A stretch of DNA of 64,000 nucleotides from Thermaurantimonas sp046299575 (GCF_046299575.1 NZ_JBKBHX010000002.1:434001-498000), one strand, 5' to 3'. Numbered from the stretch's first letter, positions 1 to 9,013 are shown. Numbers and translations are program-made. Notes: generated by a model not told the origin, from the sequence alone.

Positions 1-93
1 TAAATTCTTCCTTTTCATTTCTATCATTAAAATAAGAAATATGAATTCAGCTTTTTGAATTTTTATTCAAAAAAGAGAATTTTATCATTCCAT

Positions 94-101
94 TACCTTT
101 G
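94..101 (+). promoter_or_regulatory. prfB promoter, -7 box
   Basis: TACCTTTG matches the Bacteroidota -7 consensus TAnnTTTG. It ends 8 bases before the prfB start codon, so the transcript should have almost no leader. No TTTG -33 box lies at the usual distance (about 19 bases upstream). The remaining bases 1-93 are AT-rich and show no gene. Confidence 0.55.
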
Positions 102-109
102 CCGGTAGT

Positions 110-1226
110 ATGAAAACTTTTGAAGAAGTAAGTGCATTAGCGGGGCGCCTGGAAGCGCTAAGGGGGTATCTTTGACCCGGAAGGTAAGAAAATAGCCCTT
201 CAAAACGAAGAAGAGCGTACAGCTGCACCAGGCTTTTGGGACGACCCAATAACAGCCCAGAAAATCCTTCGAAAGATTAAAGAACTGAAATTCTGGATCG
301 AAGGCTTTGAAGAAGCTGCTCGAATGGTGGAAGAAGCGCAGCTTGCATACGATTTTTACAAAGAAGAAGTGATAAGCGAAGAAGAACTCGACAGAGCCTA
401 CGAAGCTGCTTTAAAAGCAATCGAAAGCCTCGAGTTCCGTAATATGCTCTCGGCCGAAGAAGATCGCCTAAGTGCCGTGCTACAGATTACCGCAGGCGCT
501 GGTGGTACCGAGAGCTGCGATTGGGCATCTATGTTACTGCGCATGTACACACGCTGGGCAGAGCAGCATGGCTACAAGGTCACTGAACTTAACATTCAAG
601 ACGGCGATGTGGCCGGCATCAAAACGGCTACCATTCAGATAGAAGGCGATTATGCATTTGGCTATTTGAAAGGCGAAAACGGAGTACATCGTCTGGTGCG
701 GATTTCTCCTTTTGATGCAAACGCTAAAAGACATACATCCTTTGCTTCCGTTTACGTGTATCCGCTTGTAGACGACACCATTCACATCGAAATCAATCCT
801 GCCGACATCGAATGGGACACCTTCCGCTCAAGTGGTGCCGGCGGACAGAACGTAAACAAGGTGGAAACTGGCGTGCGCCTTCGTCACAAGCCTACCGGCA
901 TCATCATAGAAAATACGGAGACCCGCTCCCAGCTTCAAAACAAAGAAAAAGCCCTTCAACTGCTAAAGTCGCAACTCTATGAAATGGAGCTTGAAGCGCG
1001 CAACCAAAAGCGAGCTGAAATAGAGGCAGGCAAGAAGAAAATCGAGTGGGGTTCCCAAATTCGCAACTATGTGCTGCATCCCTACAAATTGGTAAAAGAT
1101 GTGCGCACTGGAACTGAAACATCGAATGCCGAAGGCGTACTCGATGGCGATCTCGATGAGTTCCTCAAAGCTTACCTGATGAGCACGGGCAGCAGTAAGA
1201 CAGCCAATGCAGAATCGGCTTTATGA
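110..1226 (+). CDS. prfB: Peptide chain release factor 2, with programmed +1 frameshift
   Basis: RF2 recognises UGA and UAA stop codons and triggers hydrolysis of peptidyl-tRNA. The gene starts at ATG 110, runs 21 codons to an in-frame TGA (173-175), and continues after a +1 shift to the stop at 1224-1226, giving a 371-residue protein (E. coli RF2 is 365). The stop-codon reading motif SPF is at about residues 199-201 and the catalytic GGQ at about 244-246 (AGGQNVNK context). The start fixes the expected N-terminal helical domain (MKTFEEVSALAGRLEAL). The next gene overlaps the stop by 4 bases (ATGA). Seen in the sequence: the motifs and frameshift site. Known for the family: autoregulation by RF2 level through the in-frame UGA. 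Confidence 0.97.
161..176 (+). promoter_or_regulatory. prfB programmed +1 frameshift site
   Basis: AGGGGGTATCTTTGAC: an internal Shine-Dalgarno-like AGGGGG, three spacer bases, the slippery CTT codon (170-172) and the in-frame TGA followed by C. This matches, base for base as I recall it, the E. coli prfB recoding site. At low RF2 the ribosome slips from CTT to TTT and resumes at GAC (174), entering the main reading frame. Confidence 0.95.
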
Positions 1227-2305
1227 AGTTTGGCATAATAGATCGCTACATCCTTCGATATTTTTTGGGCACTTTTTTCTTGACCCTGGTACTCATTCTA
1301 CTTATAGCCATAGTATTTGACATCTCAGAAAAGATCGAAGATTTTATCACAAAAGGCGCTTCAGCCCGTGAAATAATCTTCGATTATTACCTGAACTTTA
1401 TAGTGTACTATGGCAATATGTTCACCAGCATGATTGTGTTTATCTCAACGATCTTTTTCACAAGCATGCTGACAAATCGCACTGAAATAGTTGCCATTCT
1501 TACAGGTGGAATGAGTTTTAGTAGGTTAATGTATCCTTACGCTATTGGTACGATTATCGTCACTGTATTCAGCATGCTTCTAGCGCATTTTGTCATTCCC
1601 ATAAGCAATGTGCGCAGACTTCATTTCGAAAATCTCTATATCAATGTTACATCTGGAGAGAGGAACAACGACTTACATCGACAGATTAAGCCAGGCCACC
1701 TGATATATCTGGAAAATTACAATCCCGACCGAATGAGCGGGTATAGATTTACTTATGAAGTATTTGATGGTCAGCGTCTTGTTTCTAAGCTCTCCTCTGA
1801 TTTCATCAGCTTCGACACTGTTCAATCCAAATGGAAGCTCGACAATTACACAATTCGATACATTCAAGAGGGAGGCGATCAGCTCATCATTGGTCGGCAG
1901 CTCGATACAATTTTTGATTTTAAACCTGACGAACTTAGTCCAAAGCTTTATAGCGTCACAATGATGAATACGCCTCGGCTAATTGAATTTATTAAGGCCG
2001 AAAAAGTCAGAGGTTCAGAAAAAATAAACATGTATCTGCTTGAATTACATCAGCGCACCGCATGGCCTTTTGCTACCATCATTCTGGTACTCATTGCCGT
2101 AAGCCTGAGTAGTCAAAAACGCAGGGGTGGAATGGGGTTAAACATCGCATTGGGTTTAGGATTATGTGTTACATACGTATTTTTTCAAAGAGTTTCCGTT
2201 GTCTTTAGTACGAATGGCAATCTTTCACCTTTCATCGCTCTCTGGTTGCCGAATGTAATTTTCGCAGGGGTGGGAATTTATTTATTTCGAATAGCACCAA
2301 AATAA
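1223..2305 (+). CDS. LptF/LptG-family (YjgP/YjgQ) permease
   Basis: A 360-residue inner-membrane protein of the YjgP/YjgQ family, which forms the membrane part of the LptB2FG ABC machine that lifts lipopolysaccharide from the inner membrane toward the outer membrane. It shows the family layout: an N-terminal membrane helix (about residues 12-32), two more helices near 58-125, a large periplasmic beta-rich region (about 130-265), and three C-terminal helices (about 275-355). The N-terminus KFGIIDRYILRYFLGTF is typical. Whether it is the LptF or LptG partner cannot be decided from one sequence. The start overlaps the prfB stop, so the two are translationally coupled. A strong hairpin terminator follows. 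Confidence 0.85.
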   Translation: MKFGIIDRYILRYFLGTFFLTLVLILLIAIVFDISEKIEDFITKGASAREIIFDYYLNFIVYYGNMFTSMIVFISTIFFTSMLTNRTEIVAILTGGMSFSRLMYPYAIGTIIVTVFSMLLAHFVIPISNVRRLHFENLYINVTSGERNNDLHRQIKPGHLIYLENYNPDRMSGYRFTYEVFDGQRLVSKLSSDFISFDTVQSKWKLDNYTIRYIQEGGDQLIIGRQLDTIFDFKPDELSPKLYSVTMMNTPRLIEFIKAEKVRGSEKINMYLLELHQRTAWPFATIILVLIAVSLSSQKRRGGMGLNIALGLGLCVTYVFFQRVSVVFSTNGNLSPFIALWLPNVIFAGVGIYLFRIAPK

Positions 2306-2310
2306 AAAAA

Positions 2311-2330
2311 CCCGGGAATTGAATCCCGGG
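2311..2330. terminator. Bidirectional hairpin terminator
   Basis: A 7-bp stem, CCCGGGA / TCCCGGG, encloses a 6-base loop. An A-run lies on the left and CTTTTT on the right, so it can stop transcription in both directions. It separates the prfB-permease pair from the convergent T9SS cargo gene. Confidence 0.9.
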
Positions 2331-2369
2331 CTTTTTACTATCAGGACTGTCTATCCTTAAAATATAAAA

Positions 2370-3353
2370 TTAGCGAATTACCAGCTTACCGCTCACTGAT
2401 TCAGTAGCTGTGCGCAAAGTATAGGTGTAAACACCTGCGGGCAAATGACCAATTCGGATGTTTTTAGCATTAGCTCCTTGGTAAACAGCTACGAGCTCTT
2501 CGCTGTGTACGGTTTTACCAGTCAGGTCATGGATGCTGAACTGAGCTTTGCTGTTTTGAGCGAGGCTATAAGATACGGTTACGATATCTGATGCAGGATT
2601 TGGGAATACCTTTACTGAATTCTTCAAAAGAAGAAAGTCATTGTCAAGTCCAATGGTTCCAGTTCTTTCTACTTCAGCAAGTATGTATAAGACTACATCT
2701 ACTTGCGCTCCCCAGGCATTCGGGTCGTTAAAAGCGTACCATTGACCAGTGTCCCACTTTTCCCATGCTGATCCACCACCGCAGTTTCCGCCTGTGTGGA
2801 AAATTCCAACAGTGTCATTTCTGTTGCCGCCTCCTACAACCACACTGGCAAAGAAAGGACCGGAATAATTAACCGGTGTGGCAAAGGTAAATTTGGTAAA
2901 TTGACCTGATGTATCAATGTTGGTAGATGATACATTGGCTGATGTAGCTACACCCGTACCTGAGGGTGAACCGTTTGCAGCATTTACGTTGTAAATAATT
3001 ACATTGTAATTATCTGCTGTACCAACAATTCTTTTTGCTCCAAAAGCTACAAGTACTGAGTGAATCTTGCCAAGAGTATTGGTTGCAATTCTTTGAGCTT
3101 TTTCAAAGTCGCCGTATCCATTTGTACCGGCTACAAATCCACCATTTGACGAACTGAGTAGCTGTGGACCAACTGTACAACCAGGCAACAAAGTAGGTGA
3201 AAGCGTATCATTAACATTCTCTGTACCACTTATAAAAAAGTGATGAGATAAATTCGGTGCAATTTTTACAACAGGTTTTCCTGCAATTTTTTGTTGCGCC
3301 TGAGCTGATAAGCTTATACTTAAAGCAAGAGTGAAGAGGTAGAATTTTTTCAT
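2370..3353 (-). CDS. Secreted protein with T9SS type A sorting domain
   Basis: A 327-residue exported protein. The start is placed at ATG 3353 because it gives a clean signal peptide (MKKFYLFTLALSISLSAQA, cut before QQK); an upstream start would add eight residues before it. The last 80 or so residues form a typical T9SS C-terminal domain: VKVFPNPASD near residue 245, FSIHDLTGK, then GHLPAGVYTYTL and a final GKLVIR. Such domains send proteins through the type IX system to the cell surface or medium. The middle section has no recognised catalytic motif and looks like a beta-rich surface protein, rich in Gly, Asn, Ser and Thr. Function unknown beyond its secretion route. Confidence 0.88.
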   Translation of the reverse strand: MKKFYLFTLALSISLSAQAQQKIAGKPVVKIAPNLSHHFFISGTENVNDTLSPTLLPGCTVGPQLLSSSNGGFVAGTNGYGDFEKAQRIATNTLGKIHSVLVAFGAKRIVGTADNYNVIIYNVNAANGSPSGTGVATSANVSSTNIDTSGQFTKFTFATPVNYSGPFFASVVVGGGNRNDTVGIFHTGGNCGGGSAWEKWDTGQWYAFNDPNAWGAQVDVVLYILAEVERTGTIGLDNDFLLLKNSVKVFPNPASDIVTVSYSLAQNSKAQFSIHDLTGKTVHSEELVAVYQGANAKNIRIGHLPAGVYTYTLRTATESVSGKLVIR

Positions 3354-3397
3354 ATCAATCAATTTTCTACAAAACAATTAAAAAAAACTCAATGAAT

Positions 3398-3913
3398 TTA
3401 ATGTATTTTGAGACTTTCAAGAATTTTTATGGCATTTTCAAGTCTTTTTTGTCCAAAACCTGAAACTATTTCAAAAGTATAGTTGCATTTTTTTAAAATT
3501 GTTATGTGATAATCAAATAATTCTTTGCGATCGTGAGGATTTTCGCGCTGTGGATCATAGGTCCAAGGCAAGTCTATGTCTGATAGTAAAATCAAATCGT
3601 ATTTTGGATTACAATAGCTATCCTCTATCATTTTGGAAGTTTTTCTATATTTCCATTCACTCCAAATTTTAATGGTGAGCAATGTAGTGTCGTAAAAAAG
3701 CCATTTTGACTCTTGTAATCTTTCATATAAACCTTCCCACATAAGTTGTCCAAGAGCTATTTTCTCTAAATCGTTGTAGGAATACAAATTGGACTGCGAC
3801 AGTAAAAAATACCTTGCAAATTCTGGCACCCATAATCCTTTGTAATACAGGGCAAGTTTCTTACATAAGACAGATTTACCGGTAGATTCCGGGCCTAAAA
3901 CAGCAATTTTCAC
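3398..3913 (-). CDS. NadR-like P-loop ATPase/kinase
   Basis: A 171-residue soluble P-loop protein. Walker A is GPESTGKS at residues 7-14, followed by VPEFARYFL (about 34-42), a pairing typical of the kinase domain of NadR, which phosphorylates nicotinamide riboside. The later DLILLSDIDLPW and YDPQRENP segments also fit that family. It is shorter than NadR because it lacks both the DNA-binding and the adenylyltransferase domains, so it is a stand-alone kinase domain. Its ATG overlaps the stop of the upstream phosphoesterase by 4 bases (one operon). The substrate is inferred from family resemblance only; the gene is rather AT-rich. Confidence 0.7.
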   Translation of the reverse strand: MKIAVLGPESTGKSVLCKKLALYYKGLWVPEFARYFLLSQSNLYSYNDLEKIALGQLMWEGLYERLQESKWLFYDTTLLTIKIWSEWKYRKTSKMIEDSYCNPKYDLILLSDIDLPWTYDPQRENPHDRKELFDYHITILKKCNYTFEIVSGFGQKRLENAIKILESLKIH

Positions 3914-4419
3914 AACTGTTGAGCGCGTTTTCCGAATTCGATTACCTCAAGATTTTCCACTTTTCCGGCATTGACCTGAAATCGCAAAGCTGTACGAACA
4001 TGGTGAAATCCGTGAATTCCTGCTGCTCCGGGATTCATGTGTAAGCAAGCGTTTTTAGAGTCATACATAACCTTTAGGATGTGCGAGTGTCCGCATATGA
4101 ATAATCCTGGATTGATGGCATTCCACATTTTTTGAACTCGTCTGACGTATTTGCCGGGGTATCCTCCAATGTGCGTGATCCAAACTCGCAGACCTTCTAT
4201 TTCAAACACAGCATCCTCAGGCCATTTTTTTCGTAGAGCTGTATCGTCGATGTTACCAAATACCGCACGAAGCAAGGTGCCGGTCTGAGATAATCTTTCC
4301 AATACATTTTCAGAGCCTATATCACCGGCATGCCATACTTCGTCAGCCTGGGCTGCATACCGGCAAATGGCATCGTCCAGAAATCCATGTGTGTCTGAGA
4401 GTAAAAATATTCGTTTAAT
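3910..4419 (-). CDS. YfcE/MJ0936-type metallophosphoesterase with probable ATT start
   Basis: A small calcineurin-like phosphodiesterase, 169 residues if it begins at ATT 4419-4417. Metal-binding motifs in order: SDTHG (about residues 8-12), HAGDIGS (about 32-38), GNIDD, then THIGGYPGK, CGHSHI and MNPGAAG, a full set for the family. The first two motifs lie upstream of the first conventional start (TTG at 4302), and the frame is closed by an in-frame TAA at 4428-4426. Translation must therefore begin at ATT (4419) or ATA in between, unless there is a sequence error. A TAnnTTTG promoter box lies at 4454-4447 on this strand. Likely role: hydrolysis of phosphodiesters; the natural substrate is unknown. 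Confidence 0.82.
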   Translation of the reverse strand: MKRIFLLSDTHGFLDDAICRYAAQADEVWHAGDIGSENVLERLSQTGTLLRAVFGNIDDTALRKKWPEDAVFEIEGLRVWITHIGGYPGKYVRRVQKMWNAINPGLFICGHSHILKVMYDSKNACLHMNPGAAGIHGFHHVRTALRFQVNAGKVENLEVIEFGKRAQQL

Positions 4420-4438
4420 ACCCGCTATCGATTACATG

Positions 4439-4454
4439 TACCTTTGCAAAAGTA
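4439..4454. promoter_or_regulatory. Back-to-back divergent -7 boxes (truA / phosphoesterase)
   Basis: TACCTTTG (4439-4446, plus strand) directly abuts CAAAAGTA (4447-4454), which reads TACTTTTG on the minus strand. Both fit TAnnTTTG. On the plus strand a -33-like TTTA at 4414-4417 stands 21 bases upstream. The two promoters share DNA and their transcripts would overlap at the 5' ends. Confidence 0.7.
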
Positions 4455-4468
4455 AATACTGGTGTGCG

Positions 4469-5227
4469 TTGCGATATTTTATAGAGTTTGCTTATAATGG
4501 TATGGCCTTTCACGGCTGGCAGATTCAGCCAAACGCTATTACTGTACAGCAAACCCTGAATGAAGCACTTACTACAGTACTAAGGCAAGAAGTGTACGCA
4601 GTAGGCGCTGGCCGAACGGATACCGGAGTTCATGCGCTGCAAATGTTTGCGCATTTCGACACCTCAGAGCCCATAGACGATCTCGAGCGACTGACGCGTT
4701 CATTGAACGGAATCCTCTATCCTAATGTTGCCGTAAATCAGGTATTTAGAGTTAGCGACGAGGCTCATGCCCGATTCAGTGCCATAGAGCGCGAATACCA
4801 ATACGACATTCATTATAAACATAACCCCTTTCTCTATCAACGAAGCCTTTTATGGCTGTGGCAACCATTTGATGTGGCTCAACTAAATAGAATCAGCCAG
4901 CTCCTCCTGGGAGAAAAGGATTTTTCCTGCTTCGAAAAAACCGGAGGAAACAACAAACATTCATATTGCCATGTGCGATTAGCACAATGGACAGAGACTG
5001 ATGTGGGTATCCGTTTTACGATTCGCGCCAATCGCTTTTTGCGCAACATGGTGCGCGCCATAGTAGGCACTTTGCTGGATTATGGCTCTGGAAAACTTTC
5101 GGAATCAGAATTTACCTTCGTACTCGAAAGCGGAGATCGTCGTCAGGCGGGAGCTTCTGTTCCACCATACGCACTTTATCTGACTCAAGTTTGTTACCCC
5201 GACACAATTTTTATAACTCATGAGTGA
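4469..5227 (+). CDS. truA: tRNA pseudouridine(38-40) synthase
   Basis: TruA converts uridines 38, 39 and 40 of the tRNA anticodon arm to pseudouridine. The start is set at TTG 4469, which yields MRYFIEFAYNGMAFHGW, the conserved TruA N-terminus; earlier in-frame starts would lie inside or upstream of the promoter. The protein is 252 residues, normal for the family. The catalytic aspartate is D51 in GAGRTDTGVHA. Other conserved stretches are FSAIEREYQY and FLRNMVRAIVGTLL. The next gene starts inside the end of this one (8-base overlap), forming an operon with the exporter and the HD-domain protein. Confidence 0.93.
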   Translation: MRYFIEFAYNGMAFHGWQIQPNAITVQQTLNEALTTVLRQEVYAVGAGRTDTGVHALQMFAHFDTSEPIDDLERLTRSLNGILYPNVAVNQVFRVSDEAHARFSAIEREYQYDIHYKHNPFLYQRSLLWLWQPFDVAQLNRISQLLLGEKDFSCFEKTGGNNKHSYCHVRLAQWTETDVGIRFTIRANRFLRNMVRAIVGTLLDYGSGKLSESEFTFVLESGDRRQAGASVPPYALYLTQVCYPDTIFITHE

Positions 5228-7004
5228 ATCATCTTATACTTCCACAGCCTTAGATATTTCAGCGCTTCGAAAAGTTTTCAGATTTATAGGACCTTACCGA
5301 AAGGAATTTTTTTACGGTATGGGACTAGTCATTTTTTTGTCAATCATTACATCGGCACGTCCAGTACTTATCCAAAAGGCTATTGACGAATCTATAATCA
5401 CGCGTGACAAAACTCTGCTCATTCAGCTCAGCACCTTGATTTTAGCATTAATGGTGTTCGAGAGCATCGCCCAATACTTCTATTCATATCTGGCAAATTT
5501 TTTGGGCCAAAACATTATTAAAGACATACGAGCCTCGCTCTACAAGCGTTTAGTGCATTTTAAACTTGAATTTTATGACCGCACTCCCGTTGGAAATCTC
5601 GTAACGCGAGCAATATCAGATATTGAAGTTATTTCTGAAATTTTCTCAGAAGGATTACTTGTAATAATTGGTGACTTACTTAAGGTAGTAGCTATGCTTA
5701 TTGCCATGTTTTATTTCATTGACTGGCGACTTAATCTCATAGCGCTATCCGTTTTACCATTTTTATTCGTCGCTACAAGGTGGTTTCAGAAAAACATAAA
5801 GATTTCCTTTCAACAGGTGCGCAACGAAGTGGCCAACCTAAACGCCTTCGTACAAGAACGTCTCACCGGAATGAGTGTCGTTCAGATCTTCGGCCGCGAA
5901 AAAGCTGAGTTTGAAAAATTCAAAATCATAAATGCTCGACATAGAGATGCCAACATTAAGGGCATATGGTACTTCAGCATCTTTTTACCTCTTCTTGACT
6001 TGATTTCAGCTATTTCAATTGCATTGGTAGTAAGTGCCGGTTCTTGGTGGGCAGTAAGTGGGCAGGATATTTCCCTTGGTGAATTAACCTCTCTGATCAT
6101 GTTTATCAACATGATTTTCAGACCGCTTCGCCAGCTAGCTGATCGCATCAATTCGCTGCAGATGGGTATTGTGGCCTCCAATCGCGTATTTTCCTTACTC
6201 GACAATATTGAGTTCCCTGAATCAGATACCTCTACCTCTTTAATGCCTCCTATTGTAGGCCAAGTGCGTTTCGAAAATGTAACCTTTGGTTACAAGGCTG
6301 ACGAAACGGTTTTGCACAATGTATCTTTTGAGATTGAAGCGGGCAAAACATTGGCTATAGTAGGTGCAACAGGAGCTGGCAAGTCCACTATTATTCAATT
6401 GTTATCACGCTACTACCAGCCTCGGGCAGGTGCTATTTACATCGATAATATTGATATTTCTAAAGTATCACTTCAGTCTCTGAGAGGTCAGATGGCTGTG
6501 GTACTTCAAGATGTGTTTCTGTTTTCTGACACTATTTACAAAAACATTACGCTCGGACAGCCATACACACTTGCTGAAGTAGAGGAAGCTGCTGACAGAA
6601 TCGGCATTATGCCTTTCATTCGTTCACTGCCCGGTGGCTGGGATTACAATGTGCGTGAAAGAGGGGCTACTTTGAGCACAGGTCAGCGACAATTGATAGC
6701 GTTTTTGCGCGCTTATCTGGTACGTCCCAAAATTTTTATCCTCGATGAAGCTACTTCTAATATCGATAGCCAAACTGAACAGATGGTGCAAAAAGCCATA
6801 GAGCACATTACACGTGGTCGCACAAGCATCATCATCGCCCACCGATTAAGCACCATCTTGCATGCGGATAAAATCCTTGTGCTTAAAAAAGGCAAAATCA
6901 TTGAAGAAGGCACACATCAAGAATTGCTTAAAAATAAAGGCTACTACAGCAAATTATTCGAGATACAATTCGCATCCTTGACCGAACAAGTCTCAGACCG
7001 ATAA
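5220..7004 (+). CDS. MsbA-like ABC transporter, fused permease/ATPase
   Basis: A 594-residue half-transporter: six membrane helices (about residues 30-320, type 1 exporter fold) followed by an ATPase domain (about 345-590). The Walker A is VGATGAGKST near residue 380, the Q-loop is in VVLQDVFLFSDTI, the signature is LSTGQRQ near residue 485 (usual form LSGGQ), and Walker B is IFILDEATS near 507. It resembles lipid A or multidrug exporters (MsbA family) working as a homodimer. Substrate not deducible. It overlaps truA by 8 bases and is followed 2 bases later by the HD-domain gene. Confidence 0.88.
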   Translation: MSESSYTSTALDISALRKVFRFIGPYRKEFFYGMGLVIFLSIITSARPVLIQKAIDESIITRDKTLLIQLSTLILALMVFESIAQYFYSYLANFLGQNIIKDIRASLYKRLVHFKLEFYDRTPVGNLVTRAISDIEVISEIFSEGLLVIIGDLLKVVAMLIAMFYFIDWRLNLIALSVLPFLFVATRWFQKNIKISFQQVRNEVANLNAFVQERLTGMSVVQIFGREKAEFEKFKIINARHRDANIKGIWYFSIFLPLLDLISAISIALVVSAGSWWAVSGQDISLGELTSLIMFINMIFRPLRQLADRINSLQMGIVASNRVFSLLDNIEFPESDTSTSLMPPIVGQVRFENVTFGYKADETVLHNVSFEIEAGKTLAIVGATGAGKSTIIQLLSRYYQPRAGAIYIDNIDISKVSLQSLRGQMAVVLQDVFLFSDTIYKNITLGQPYTLAEVEEAADRIGIMPFIRSLPGGWDYNVRERGATLSTGQRQLIAFLRAYLVRPKIFILDEATSNIDSQTEQMVQKAIEHITRGRTSIIIAHRLSTILHADKILVLKKGKIIEEGTHQELLKNKGYYSKLFEIQFASLTEQVSDR

Positions 7005-7006
7005 TA

Positions 7007-9013
7007 ATGAAAATACTTTTAATTGTATTTAAATTTTTAAATAATGTTGTGGTAAAAAACAGAGAGTTAGTTCTGTTTTTTATTGCTTCTGTTTTAATAG
7101 CTCTACTCTATCCGGAGGGGAGAAGATTTCCACATGATTGGAAAAAAAACTCAACCTGGAAATACGATGATTTGTCCGCTGAATTTGCCTTCGTACGACC
7201 CCTTTCCGACGATGAACTTTTCGAACAAAAAGATAGTATCCTACGAACTATTACATATTTTCAACTCCTACAACAATCACCTCAAATTCAACTACAATTT
7301 TCTGATTCATTAGCAAAAAACATCCTTGGGGATGAAACTTTAGATCTAATTGTTAAATTGTATAAAGTAAAATTGATTTCAAATGAAAAATTTAATGAAA
7401 AAAATTCCTGTTTTATTTTAAAAGATACAGATACACTTGCTATCGACTGTGAGAGTATTTTGCTTTCATCAAATGTACAAAAGGAGTTAAAAAAGTCACT
7501 TGATAGTGCATTCCTATATAAGGGTTTTTCACCTCAAAATGTTTTAATAACCATCGTACCAAACCTTAAGTTTTTTAAACAAGAAAAGTTATCAGAATCG
7601 AAGATTTTAGTAACTTCAAAAAGTGAATTGATACAGCAAGGTGATATACTTGTAAAAAAAGGACAGATCATAGATCTGAAAACACATAATAGATTGCTTT
7701 ATTATAGAGATATTTACAATACTGGATACCCCTTTGGCTTAAACAGATCTTATTCATTTTTAGGCAAGTTTATTTTAGTATCTATTATACTGTTTATGTT
7801 GTATCAATTTTTAGTTTTTTTCAGGCCGAATGTGTTTGAAGATAGCTCCAAAATTCTGATGATACTTTCTATAGTCATATTCTTTTTTTTCGTAAGTATA
7901 CAAGTAGCAAAAAGAAATGAAGAGTGGATTTATTTTGTGCCTTTGCCGATTGTTCCTATTGTCTTAAAAGCCTTTTATGATACGCGATTGGCACTCTTTA
8001 CACATTTCTTATTGCTGTTGCTCATAGGCATTTATATTGGTGATGTTTATACGTTTTTCCTTTTGCATTTTACCAGTGGTGTTTTTTCCATTATCACTGT
8101 GGAATCAATTTATAAAAGAAGTCAACTTTTTACATCTGTTTTTAAAATAATTGCTGTTTATCTCTTTGTGTTTTTTGCTTTACAACTTACTACCGGACAA
8201 ACTATTACCTCATCGACCGACATATATTTGAAATTAATCATTAATTCCTTTCTCATTTTATTGGCTTTTCCAATAATTTACGGTATTGAGAGAATTTTTG
8301 GCATGGTGTCAGACTTAAGCTTACTTGAGCTTTCAGATACCAATATGCCATTGCTCAAGGAACTTGCTGAAAAAGCACCTGGAACTTTTCAGCACAGTAT
8401 CCAGGTGTCAAGTTTAGCCGAGAGTGCAGCTGCTGTCATAGGAGCCAACACACTGCTGGTGCGCACAGCGGCTTTGTATCACGATATCGGCAAAATGAAA
8501 CACCCTCAGTTTTTTATTGAAAATCAGGTTAGCGGATACAATCCGCACGACGAACTTTCATTCGAAGAAAGCGCCAGAGTGATTATTGAACATGTAAAAG
8601 AGGGTATCACCTTGGCACGCGAACGCAAACTTCCTGAATCGATCATCGACTTTATTCGCACCCATCACGGCACTACTACTGTTCAATATTTTTACAAAAT
8701 GTATTTAAAAAATTTTCCTGAAAATCCAACAGTGGAAAAACGTTTTCGGTACCAGGGTCCAACGCCATTTTCAAAAGAAACGGCTATACTTATGTTGGCT
8801 GACAGCGTGGAAGCGGCATGTCGTAGTCTGGCTCAGCATGGTGCTGATAGGTTTCAGTTAGAGGCCCAAATTGATGCCATTTTTGATTCGCTCATGGAAC
8901 AGCGCCAGTTTGATAATGCAAACATTACACTTGCTGAAATATCAGAGGTTAAAAAGACTCTTAAGAAAAAAATCATCAACATTTACCACAGCCGAATAAC
9001 TTATCCAAAATAA
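7007..9013 (+). CDS. 7TM-HD phosphodiesterase (PgpH/YqfF type)
   Basis: A 668-residue membrane protein with the layout of the 7TMR-HD family: one N-terminal helix (about 20-36), an extracytoplasmic region to about residue 250, seven membrane helices (about 255-435), and a cytoplasmic HD domain. HD ligands are visible: the His in FQHSIQ, HDIGK (about 491-495), EHV, THHG and ADSVEA. Family members in Firmicutes (PgpH) hydrolyse cyclic di-AMP; that activity is inferred here. The first two thirds of the gene are much more AT-rich than the HD-coding end. Two bases separate it from the ABC exporter upstream. Confidence 0.88.
   Translation: MKILLIVFKFLNNVVVKNRELVLFFIASVLIALLYPEGRRFPHDWKKNSTWKYDDLSAEFAFVRPLSDDELFEQKDSILRTITYFQLLQQSPQIQLQFSDSLAKNILGDETLDLIVKLYKVKLISNEKFNEKNSCFILKDTDTLAIDCESILLSSNVQKELKKSLDSAFLYKGFSPQNVLITIVPNLKFFKQEKLSESKILVTSKSELIQQGDILVKKGQIIDLKTHNRLLYYRDIYNTGYPFGLNRSYSFLGKFILVSIILFMLYQFLVFFRPNVFEDSSKILMILSIVIFFFFVSIQVAKRNEEWIYFVPLPIVPIVLKAFYDTRLALFTHFLLLLLIGIYIGDVYTFFLLHFTSGVFSIITVESIYKRSQLFTSVFKIIAVYLFVFFALQLTTGQTITSSTDIYLKLIINSFLILLAFPIIYGIERIFGMVSDLSLLELSDTNMPLLKELAEKAPGTFQHSIQVSSLAESAAAVIGANTLLVRTAALYHDIGKMKHPQFFIENQVSGYNPHDELSFEESARVIIEHVKEGITLARERKLPESIIDFIRTHHGTTTVQYFYKMYLKNFPENPTVEKRFRYQGPTPFSKETAILMLADSVEAACRSLAQHGADRFQLEAQIDAIFDSLMEQRQFDNANITLAEISEVKKTLKKKIINIYHSRITYPK

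Noticed and set aside
110..175. prfB read as a broken gene because of the in-frame TGA at codon 22
   Set aside because: The TGA sits in a complete programmed frameshift site and both frames give a full-length RF2.
534..785. Long antisense frames inside prfB, glyS, dnaK, the propeller-barrel gene and others
   Set aside because: They are shadows of strongly supported genes on the opposite strand or in other frames, with no recognisable motifs.
4367..4468. An earlier start for truA
   Set aside because: It would precede the truA promoter box and overlap the coding start of the divergent phosphoesterase.
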